Assembly: GCA_031254385.1 (NCBI GenBank)
Contig: JAIRUO010000201.1
Span: 1 to 12,420 of the forward strand
Direction of reading: 5' to 3'
DNA: 12,420 nt
From: Treponema sp.
Lineage (GTDB): Bacteria > Spirochaetota > Spirochaetia > Treponematales > Breznakiellaceae
A model generated the notes under the pieces. It was not told the origin of the DNA. It saw nothing but the letters and a program-made list of their open reading frames with translations, and did no database searches. Of the stretch, positions 7,320 to 12,420 are shown one piece after another. Position 1 is the stretch's first letter. The number at the start of each line of letters is the position of its first letter. The position numbers and the translations under genes are program-made.

Positions 7320-7717
7320 TGAACACCTTCCATCAGTTTGTCTATTACCGCTTCCGCTGTCTCACGCCATCTTTCCTCAAACCCAGTTACAGGATCTGTC
7401 CAGAAGGGGCGTACTTCTTCCGCTGTCCAAGGAGCACTCGGCCATCTCTCTAAAAGAAGTGAAGGGAGAAAATCAGGCTCTGCCGCATAGAAAAGCTCTT
7501 CTGTCGGGATTCCGGTGCCCGTAACTACGGATTGAGGATTTCCCGGCCTTTTGCCGCTTCCGGCAGCTATTACAATAAGGATTATACACAAAAGAACAAG
7601 CCCCCCCAATGAATAAATGACTATTCTTCTTTTATTTTCGGGAATCCTATCAAGAAGTTTATCGCGCAGGGAGAGAATAGCGTCAATAAAATTCCGCCCT
7701 AATTCCTTAATATCCAT
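7316..7717 (-). CDS. Single-pass membrane protein of unknown function, partner of the lipoprotein
   Basis: I do not recognise this 133-residue family. Residues 1-31 are a charged, amphipathic cytoplasmic segment ending in NKRR. Residues 32-52 form one strong membrane helix (IVIYSLGGLVLLCIILIVIAAG). Residues 53-133 are a Trp-rich, Pro-containing outer domain (ERWPSAPWTAEEVRPFW). The positive residues before the helix predict the N-terminus inside and the C-terminal domain in the periplasm. Its TGA stop overlaps the TTG start of the lipoprotein by 4 bases, so the two products are probably made in fixed ratio and may work together in the envelope. It is the first gene of a minus-strand pair. A TATACT box lies 11 bases before the ATG, and there is no Shine-Dalgarno. 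Confidence 0.75.
   Translation of the reverse strand: MDIKELGRNFIDAILSLRDKLLDRIPENKRRIVIYSLGGLVLLCIILIVIAAGSGKRPGNPQSVVTGTGIPTEELFYAAEPDFLPSLLLERWPSAPWTAEEVRPFWTDPVTGFEERWRETAEAVIDKLMEGVH
7326..7331 (-). promoter_or_regulatory. Ribosome binding site for the TTG-started lipoprotein
   Basis: On the minus strand GGAAGG lies 6 bases before the TTG at 7319-7317. It supports the non-ATG start that gives a full signal peptide. It lies inside the last codons of the upstream gene. Confidence 0.65.
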
Positions 7718-7728
7718 TTTATTTTATG

Positions 7729-7734
7729 AGTATA
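7729..7734 (-). promoter_or_regulatory. Probable -10 box (TATACT) for the membrane protein-lipoprotein pair
   Basis: TATACT on the minus strand matches the sigma-70 -10 box at five of six bases. The -35 region 17 bases upstream is poor. The box is only 11 bases from the ATG, implying a leader of about 5 bases. Confidence 0.45.
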
Positions 7735-7755
7735 GCAGAACTGCCAAAAATTTGC

Positions 7756-7761
7756 TATGAT
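7756..7761 (+). promoter_or_regulatory. Probable -10 box (TATGAT) for the Cys-rich gene, prfA and prmC
   Basis: TATGAT matches TATAAT at five of six bases, without a good -35. It is divergent from the minus-strand box 21 bases to the left, so the 39-base intergenic space would serve both directions. If real, transcription would begin near 7768, right at the ATG at 7769. Confidence 0.4.
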
Positions 7762-7948
7762 TCAGAGCATGACTGTTGAGATAAACTCCCGCGGTAATGG
7801 AGCCTGCCCCCTTTGCAATTCGACGGGGAATTGCCGTATCCAGGATACTATAAAAAAAACCATGAAAATATTTTCCACAGAAGACAATCCCATGGAACTG
7901 GTTATTTATTCATGTCCGGGATTCGAGGAGAAAATAGAAAGTGAATGA
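7757..7948 (+). CDS. Small Cys-rich protein of unknown function upstream of prfA
   Basis: A 63-residue frame runs from ATG 7757; a second in-frame ATG at 7769 gives 59 residues and is preferred if the TATGAT box at 7756-7761 is a promoter. Four cysteines are present: C-x2-C-x5-C in the segment [11 protein letters not shown], and one more near the end (YSCPGF). This could bind one zinc ion or an iron-sulfur cluster, but neither is shown. There is no signal peptide or membrane helix, so it should be cytoplasmic. The TGA overlaps the GTG start of prfA by 8 bases and the gene carries the prfA ribosome site, which argues that it is translated and coupled to RF1. I do not recognise a named family. 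Confidence 0.65.
   Translation: MIQSMTVEINSRGNGACPLCNSTGNCRIQDTIKKTMKIFSTEDNPMELVIYSCPGFEEKIESE
7925..7930 (+). promoter_or_regulatory. Ribosome binding site GAGGAG for prfA
   Basis: GAGGAG lies 10 bases before the GTG at 7941 and inside the end of the Cys-rich gene. It supports the GTG start over later ATGs. Confidence 0.7.
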
Positions 7949-9026
7949 AAGACTGGGCTCCCTGTTACGGCGGCACAATGAGCTTTCCCTGCTTATTCAG
8001 GACCCTCTCCTTGTAAAGGATCAGAATAAATACAGGGAAGCGATGAAGGAATATTCCCAGTTAAGCGAAATAGCCGAAGCCCATGAAGAAATCGAAAAGC
8101 TGGCGGTTCAGCTTGAAGACGCTAAATCTCTTTTGCAGGCAGAAAAAGATCCGGAAATGAAAGATCTTGCCAGGGAAGAACTAAAAGCCCTGGAGACCAT
8201 GATCAAGGATAAAGACGACCGGCTCAGGTTCCTTCTTATACCAAAAGATCCTCTGGACGAGAAAAATATCATCATGGAAATAAGAGCCGGCACTGGCGGC
8301 GAAGAAGCCGCGCTTTTCGCGTCCGATCTTTTCCGCATGTATTCCAAATTCTCAGAAACTCTAGGCTGGAAATTTGAGGTAATGAATTCAAATGAAACCG
8401 GCCTTGGAGGGTTAAAGGAAATAATATTCTCCATCAGCGGAAAAAACGTATACGAAAATCTGCGCTATGAGTCCGGAGTACACCGGGTTCAGAGAGTTCC
8501 AACCACGGAATCTTCCGGTCGTATTCATACTTCCGCAGTAACTGTGGCCGTCCTTCCAGAAGCGGACGAAACAGAAATTGATATACGCCAGGACGATCTG
8601 CGTATTGACGTAATGCGCGCCGGCGGCCCTGGCGGTCAGTGCGTAAATACCACCGATTCGGCAGTACGCATTACCCACCTACCTTCCGGAATAGTCGTAC
8701 ACTGCCAGGATGAAAAAAGCCAGATCAAAAACAAGGCCAAGGCCATGAGAATACTCAGGGCCAGGGTCTTCGAAATGGAAGAAGCCAAGGCAGCTTCTGA
8801 ACGTGCCGAAGCCCGCAAAAACCAGGTAGGCAGCGGAGACCGCTCTGAACGCATAAGAACCTATAACTTCCCCGACAACCGCGTAACGGATCACCGGATT
8901 GGGCTTGTACTGTATAAACTTGATCGCATAATGGAAGGGGAAGTGGAAGAAATTTTTGATGCGCTCAAATTTTCCGCCAAGGAAGAAATCCTGAAAACGG
9001 GAAAAGCCGAAGCCACCGCCTCGTGA
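7941..9026 (+). CDS. prfA: Peptide chain release factor 1 (RF1)
   Basis: This 361-residue protein reads UAA and UAG stop codons and triggers peptide release on the ribosome. A charged helical N-terminal domain (about residues 1-110) is followed by the anticodon-like tripeptide P-x-T as Pro187-Thr188-Thr189, which marks RF1 and rules out RF2 (SPF). The catalytic GGQ is Gly231-Gly232-Gln233. The residue after GGQ is Cys234, where His or Ser is commoner, and the middle of P-x-T is Thr rather than Ala. The C-terminal half follows the family closely ([35 protein letters not shown]). The GTG start has a GAGGAG ribosome site and overlaps the preceding gene by 8 bases. The stop overlaps the prmC start by 4 bases, matching the known link between RF1 and its methyltransferase. 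Confidence 0.97.
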   Translation: MNERLGSLLRRHNELSLLIQDPLLVKDQNKYREAMKEYSQLSEIAEAHEEIEKLAVQLEDAKSLLQAEKDPEMKDLAREELKALETMIKDKDDRLRFLLIPKDPLDEKNIIMEIRAGTGGEEAALFASDLFRMYSKFSETLGWKFEVMNSNETGLGGLKEIIFSISGKNVYENLRYESGVHRVQRVPTTESSGRIHTSAVTVAVLPEADETEIDIRQDDLRIDVMRAGGPGGQCVNTTDSAVRITHLPSGIVVHCQDEKSQIKNKAKAMRILRARVFEMEEAKAASERAEARKNQVGSGDRSERIRTYNFPDNRVTDHRIGLVLYKLDRIMEGEVEEIFDALKFSAKEEILKTGKAEATAS

Positions 9027-9925
9027 CCATAGGAGAAGCCATTAAAGAAGGAAGCTCTGTTCTTGCTTCCGCTTTAACAATTAATACAGAAACCCCGTCT
9101 CTGGATGCCCGCCTCTTACTGGCCGAGACATTGCACACAGAAGTATCTGAATTGCTTATCATGACCAAAGACGAGCTTCCCGAAACGCAATACTTGTGGT
9201 TTAAAAAGCTGCTGGCCCGCCGTCTAGAAGGCGAATGTGTCGCGTATATACTTGGACGGAAAGAATTTTTTGGGCTGGAGTTTTATGTTAATCCTTCGGT
9301 ACTGGTTCCACGACCAGATACGGAAACATTGGTGGAAGCGGGTTTGGGAATATTGAGGGAACAGGGAGCAGGGAACGGTGCTTTGCGGGTGCTTGATCTT
9401 TGTACGGGGTCGGGGGCTGTGGCTATCTCCCTCAAAAATGAAAGGCCAGAACTGGATGTTTGGGCTTCGGATATTTCGGCTGAGGCGCTGGCGCTTGCGA
9501 AAGAGAATAGCAATAGGCTTTTAGCCGATAAAACCAAGGGCGATGGGCCAGATGTCGATCCCGTCACTTTCATCAAAAGTGATCTGTTTGAGAGCATTGA
9601 AGGCGCTTTCCATCTTATTGTTGCGAATCCTCCGTATGTTTGTTCTGGGGAAATTGACTCTCTTGCGCCGGAAGTACGAGGGGAACCCAGATTGGCTTTG
9701 GACGGAGGAAATGATGGCCTTGACCTAATTAAAAGAATAATCCTTGATGCGCCTGGTCATTTATGCCCTGGGGGAATTCTGCTCATGGAAATGGATACCA
9801 GGCAAATACCGGTTGTACGGACTCTCTTTGTAAATCATTCTTTTATCAATATCAAAATTTATAAAGATATGGCAGGATGGGAACGTGTTGTATCGGGAAC
9901 ATATGATGAAGATATTCGCAAATAA
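9023..9925 (+). CDS. prmC: Release factor glutamine methyltransferase
   Basis: This 300-residue enzyme methylates the GGQ glutamine of RF1/RF2 using S-adenosylmethionine. An N-terminal helical substrate domain (about residues 1-85) is followed by [12 protein letters not shown] and the SAM-binding motif [11 protein letters not shown] (124-134). The catalytic NPPY is at 202-205 ([12 protein letters not shown]). Translation starts at a GTG inside the GTGA overlap with the prfA stop, with no separate ribosome site, so it is coupled to RF1. It is slightly longer than the usual length of about 280. Extra residues sit in the loop before the SAM motif, built from a heptamer repeat (9357-9377), and in a loop near residues 165-185 ([12 protein letters not shown]). 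No terminator is evident before the next promoter. Confidence 0.95.
   Translation: MTIGEAIKEGSSVLASALTINTETPSLDARLLLAETLHTEVSELLIMTKDELPETQYLWFKKLLARRLEGECVAYILGRKEFFGLEFYVNPSVLVPRPDTETLVEAGLGILREQGAGNGALRVLDLCTGSGAVAISLKNERPELDVWASDISAEALALAKENSNRLLADKTKGDGPDVDPVTFIKSDLFESIEGAFHLIVANPPYVCSGEIDSLAPEVRGEPRLALDGGNDGLDLIKRIILDAPGHLCPGGILLMEMDTRQIPVVRTLFVNHSFINIKIYKDMAGWERVVSGTYDEDIRK
9357..9377 (+). repeat. Three 7-base tandem copies in a prmC loop
   Basis: GGGAACA, GGGAGCA and GGGAACG follow one another. The period is not a multiple of three, so successive copies are read in different frames, giving REQGAGNG at residues 112-119, just before the SAM-binding motif. Confidence 0.65.
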
Positions 9926-9944
9926 TCTGTAATAATCAATAGCT

Positions 9945-9972
9945 TTAACTTTTTGGCTATTAGCGTTATGAT
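9945..9972 (+). promoter_or_regulatory. Promoter for the CapA-like lipoprotein gene
   Basis: TTAACT (9945-9950, four of six) and TATGAT (9967-9972, five of six) are separated by 16 bases. Transcription would begin about 3 bases before the ATG at 9982, so the message may be nearly leaderless; no Shine-Dalgarno is present. An AATAGC/GCTATT inverted repeat (9938-9943 and 9956-9961) flanks the -35 box. Confidence 0.5.
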
Positions 9973-9981
9973 TTTTGTAGT

Positions 9982-11187
9982 ATGGATCATAACAAAAGAC
10001 ATTATAAAATACTATTCTTTTTTCTGATCCCAATTTTTTTCGCTTGTTCCTGCCAGCCTGCGGTAAAGGAATTAGAAAACCAGAATGGGCAAATCACGTT
10101 GTCTGAAGCAGAGCTTTCCGAGGATGAAACTGCTCCCGAAATTATAGTACCAGAGCCGGATCAGCTTATTATAATAGCCGTTGGTGATAACCTTTTCCAT
10201 AATGTAATGATCCGGCAAGGAGAGCAGGGTAACTATGATCCAATATATTCTGAGATCCGCTCTCTTGTACAAAAAGCAGACATTGCCTTTATAAATCAGG
10301 AAACTCTTTTAGGTGGGATTGATTACGGTTTTTCTGGCTATCCTCTGTTCAATTCCCCCCAAGAACTGGGACGGGCAGTCACCGCAGCCGGATTTAATGT
10401 GGTGAATCACGCAACCAACCATAGTATGGATAAGGGTGAAAGGGCGGTATTCGCCACCATGGACTTCTGGGACACTATGCCCCAAATAACGGTACTCGGA
10501 ATACACCGCTCAGCAGAACAGCGCAGCGAGCCAAAGCTAATTCAAAAAAACAATTTTACCCTTGGATTCCTCGCCTTTACTTATGGAACCAACGGCATAC
10601 CCCTTCCGGCGGGCAGACCTTACCTTATTTCGCTTATCAACACTACTACAATGGCCAGAGAAATCGACGCACTACGCCCCCTTTGCGATTTCCTCATAGT
10701 CTCCATGCATTGGGGGGAGGAGTATACGCACAACTACACCAGTACTCAGAAAACGCTTGCCGTCTTTCTGGCTGAGCACAAGGTGGATCTGGTTATTGGC
10801 CATCACCCCCATGTGGTCCAGCCTATTGAATACATAATGCGGCCTGACGGCAGATTCATGCTCTGCTATTATTCCCTGGGCAACCTGATCTCGGCTCAGT
10901 CCATGGATCCGACTCTTCTGGGGGCGATGGCCTATATTAAGCTGGAAAAGCCTCCTGACCCGCAAACCGGTATTACCTTTATAGATGCCGGAGCTATCCC
11001 CCTAGTCACCCATTACGATAGGAATTTTTCTAATTTCAAAGTCTATCCGCTTTATGCTTATACAGAAGAACTATTAAAACAGCACTGGAAGAATAGAGTA
11101 GATACGGGCATTACTTTGGAATATCTTACCGGCATTGGGACAACAATCTTTGGTAACAAGAATATTATGCGCAGTCCATTTGAATAG
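9982..11187 (+). CDS. CapA-family (PGA_cap) lipoprotein, metallophosphatase-like
   Basis: The 401-residue protein starts with a basic N-terminus, a hydrophobic run and a lipobox-like FFACSC (Cys22 or Cys24). It is therefore expected to be lipid-anchored outside the inner membrane. The body matches the CapA/PGA_cap fold, which is related to calcineurin-like metallophosphatases. Visible motifs are GDNLFH (68-73), NQET with Glu107, NHATNHSMDKG (142-152), MHWGEEY with His243, and GHHPHVVQPIEY with His274, His275 and His277. CapA proteins take part in poly-gamma-glutamate or capsule synthesis. No capB, capC or other capsule genes are here, so the substrate is unknown and a stand-alone envelope hydrolase is equally possible. 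The gene has its own promoter after prmC and ends at a strong terminator, so it is probably a single-gene transcript. Confidence 0.87.
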   Translation: MDHNKRHYKILFFFLIPIFFACSCQPAVKELENQNGQITLSEAELSEDETAPEIIVPEPDQLIIIAVGDNLFHNVMIRQGEQGNYDPIYSEIRSLVQKADIAFINQETLLGGIDYGFSGYPLFNSPQELGRAVTAAGFNVVNHATNHSMDKGERAVFATMDFWDTMPQITVLGIHRSAEQRSEPKLIQKNNFTLGFLAFTYGTNGIPLPAGRPYLISLINTTTMAREIDALRPLCDFLIVSMHWGEEYTHNYTSTQKTLAVFLAEHKVDLVIGHHPHVVQPIEYIMRPDGRFMLCYYSLGNLISAQSMDPTLLGAMAYIKLEKPPDPQTGITFIDAGAIPLVTHYDRNFSNFKVYPLYAYTEELLKQHWKNRVDTGITLEYLTGIGTTIFGNKNIMRSPFE

Positions 11188-11194
11188 GATGAAT

Positions 11195-11395
11195 CTACGC
11201 CTGAGCCTGGCTTGTGTCCAGGCTCTTTTTGCCGTTCTTGATTGCGGCTTTACAGGTCTTGCAGACCTTTACCTTTTTGCCCCCGGCATCTATCTCGTAT
11301 AAAACTTTTACCCTGCTTCTTTTACAAACCGGACATTCGCCCCGGCCATGGGAAGCTAATTCCCAGATACTCTTACCTCTGTTGGGTTTAGCCAT
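11195..11395 (-). CDS. Small zinc-ribbon protein downstream of rplQ, function unknown
   Basis: This 66-residue basic protein has two CxxC knuckles, CPVC and CKTC, with 20 residues between them. That is a four-cysteine zinc ribbon like those in small ribosomal or RNA-binding proteins. The rest is rich in Lys, Arg and Gly, which suits nucleic-acid binding. It starts one base after the rplQ stop, with GAGGAG on the minus strand 10 bases upstream (11406-11411), so it belongs to the ribosomal-protein/rpoA transcript. I cannot assign it to a named ribosomal protein; a ribosome-associated or RNA polymerase-associated role is inference from position. Its last residues (SLDTSQAQA) are encoded by the hairpin that terminates the opposing gene. 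Confidence 0.8.
   Translation of the reverse strand: MAKPNRGKSIWELASHGRGECPVCKRSRVKVLYEIDAGGKKVKVCKTCKAAIKNGKKSLDTSQAQA
11203..11230 (+). terminator. Rho-independent terminator after the CapA-like gene
   Basis: GAGCCTGG (11203-11210) pairs perfectly with CCAGGCTC (11218-11225) around a 7-base loop and is followed by five T on the plus strand. It begins 16 bases after the CapA-like stop. It lies wholly inside the 3' coding end of the convergent zinc-ribbon gene. On the minus strand no T run follows, so it should work in one direction only. Confidence 0.85.
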
Positions 11396-11396
11396 T

Positions 11397-11840
11397 CTAT
11401 TTCTTCTCCTCTTTTGCGGCGGCTTTTCCTTTTACGTTTTTTTTAGCCTGCTTTTTGGCCTTTTTGGCATCCTCGGTATCAAGCTTGTAATCCACCAGCT
11501 CAAGAATAACAACTTCCGCCGCATCTCCTGGGCGCTCGCCGAGTTTAAGGATCCTGGTATAGCCTCCGGGCCTATCCTTCATCCTTAGCGCAATATTGGT
11601 AAAAAGTTTTGCGACTATGCCTTCGTCGTAGAGCCTGGCAGACGCAATACGCCGGTTATGAACGCTATCCACTTTTGCACGGGTAATTAGCTTTTCGGCT
11701 GTCCTGCGTACTGCCAGCGCCTTGGCCTTGGTGGTCCGTATGCGTTCATGCCGGAAAAGTGAAGTAACCATATTGCGATGCAATGCCTTCCGGTGAGCGG
11801 AAGACCGATCCAGGGGATTGAACCCTCTTCTATGCTTCAT
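11397..11840 (-). CDS. rplQ: 50S ribosomal protein L17 (bL17)
   Basis: This 147-residue protein is recognised by its N-terminus ([19 protein letters not shown]) and by [15 protein letters not shown]17 lies near the peptide-exit tunnel of the large subunit. The conserved domain takes up about 118 residues; the remaining 28 or so are a Lys/Ala-rich tail ([10 protein letters not shown]), common but variable in this family and probably contacting rRNA. The ATG overlaps the end of rpoA by 11 bases, with AAAGGA (minus strand) 8 bases upstream inside rpoA, so the two are coupled. This is the standard bacterial rpoA-rplQ order. Confidence 0.97.
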   Translation of the reverse strand: MKHRRGFNPLDRSSAHRKALHRNMVTSLFRHERIRTTKAKALAVRRTAEKLITRAKVDSVHNRRIASARLYDEGIVAKLFTNIALRMKDRPGGYTRILKLGERPGDAAEVVILELVDYKLDTEDAKKAKKQAKKNVKGKAAAKEEKK

Positions 11841-12420
11841 CTTCAGTATCCTTTTGGGAACTTACCCTAACCGCATTCTTAAGCAGGTTCATATCGGTTA
11901 TTCCCAGGCCTAAATTCCACTCCTTGAGTTTTTCCTTTATCTCCTGGAGGGATTTTTTTCCGAAATTCCGGGTCTTGGCAATATCATCCTCAGTTTTCTT
12001 GGTCAATTCCCCTATTGTTTTAATGTTTGCGTTTTTAAGGCAATTGGAAGATCGGACAGAGAGCTCAAGTTCTTCAACTGGGGTATTGAGAATCCCCCGT
12101 ATCCGTTCATCATCTTCATCAAACTCTTCATCAGTGCCGAGATTATTCTCGTCAAAGTTGATAAAGACGGAAAAATGATCTTTTGCGATTTTGGCAGCTT
12201 CCGCCAAAGCATCATCAGGCCTAATCGTCCCGTCGGTCCATATATCAAGTACCAGTTTGTCATAATCGCTGCGCTGCCCAACCCGTGTAGGCTCCACCAT
12301 GAACTTGACTTTTTTAACCGGAGAGAAAATTGCATCCATGGGAATAGTGCCTATGACTTCTATATGGCGGTTATTGTCATCGGAAGGAACATAACCCTTG
12401 CCCAGTTCGACCTGAATTTC
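11830..12420 (-). CDS. rpoA: DNA-directed RNA polymerase subunit alpha, C-terminal part (5' end outside window)
   Basis: The frame is open to the window edge, giving the last 196 residues; the Met encoded at 12337-12339 is internal, in [11 protein letters not shown]. The fragment covers the end of the N-terminal dimer/assembly domain ([24 protein letters not shown]). An acidic linker follows ([10 protein letters not shown]), then the alpha C-terminal domain ([20 protein letters not shown], then [12 protein letters not shown]). The Arg in LSVRSSNCL corresponds to the DNA-contacting Arg265 of E. coli alpha, so contact with promoter UP elements is likely kept. It is followed by rplQ with an 11-base overlap. 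The rest of the gene, and probably rpsD/rpsK/rpsM, should lie beyond the right edge. Confidence 0.97.
   Translation of the reverse strand, partial: EIQVELGKGYVPSDDNNRHIEVIGTIPMDAIFSPVKKVKFMVEPTRVGQRSDYDKLVLDIWTDGTIRPDDALAEAAKIAKDHFSVFINFDENNLGTDEEFDEDDERIRGILNTPVEELELSVRSSNCLKNANIKTIGELTKKTEDDIAKTRNFGKKSLQEIKEKLKEWNLGLGITDMNLLKNAVRVSSQKDTEDEA

Noticed and set aside
7735..7747. Sigma-54-like TTGGCA...TGC on the minus strand before the membrane protein gene
   Set aside because: The GG and GC elements are about 9 bases apart instead of 12, so they do not fit a -24/-12 promoter.
7941..9026. Release factor 2 rather than RF1
   Set aside because: The tripeptide is P-x-T, not SPF, and there is no programmed frameshift near the start.
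9938..9961. Terminator between prmC and the CapA-like gene (AATAGC/GCTATT)
   Set aside because: The stem is only 6 AT-rich pairs with a 12-base loop and no following T run; it fits an operator-like repeat around the promoter better.
11214..11588. Plus-strand frame with a hydrophobic stretch opposite the zinc-ribbon and rplQ genes
   Set aside because: It is the reverse reading of Lys-rich codons and overlaps two well-supported genes on the other strand.

Overview
The window looks like chromosomal housekeeping DNA from a spirochete, most likely a treponeme and possibly one of the termite-gut group. The reasons are spirochete-style lipoboxes on two lipoproteins, a balanced base composition by eye, and small uncharacterised partner genes beside prfA and rplQ. 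This assignment is inference; no rRNA gene is present. I see no IS element, prophage, CRISPR array or tRNA.

The layout is four strand blocks. (1) 1-5809, plus: the end of a cupin gene, an L-threonine aldolase, an M24 metallopeptidase, a DEAD-box RNA helicase with a long disordered tail, and a YbiT-type ABC-F ATPase. These are tightly packed with overlaps or gaps of 1-13 bases, so probably one transcript. (2) 5817-7717, minus: a single-pass membrane protein overlapping by 4 bases with a 500-residue Pro/Glu-rich lipoprotein. (3) 7757-11187, plus: a small Cys-rich protein, prfA (RF1) and prmC (RF1 methyltransferase), overlapping stop-to-start, then a CapA-like lipoprotein with its own promoter and a strong terminator. 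(4) 11195-12420, minus: the C-terminal part of rpoA, rplQ and a small zinc-ribbon gene, the tail of a ribosomal-protein operon.

Most genes serve RNA and protein synthesis: RNA polymerase alpha, L17, RF1 and the enzyme that methylates its GGQ glutamine, an RNA helicase, and a ribosome-associated ABC-F ATPase. The others are envelope lipoproteins and amino-acid or peptide enzymes.

Two things stand out. First, short tandem repeats lie inside coding sequence in loops, linkers and tails. Several have 15-base, codon-phased units that are small hairpins, with some base changes that keep the pairing. They occur in the helicase, the ABC-F gene and the lipoprotein; related short duplications lie in the peptidase and prmC. 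Second, the ABC-F protein has lost key residues of Walker A in domain 2 and of the signature in domain 1. Those two elements form the same composite ATP site, so one site looks dead while the other is intact.
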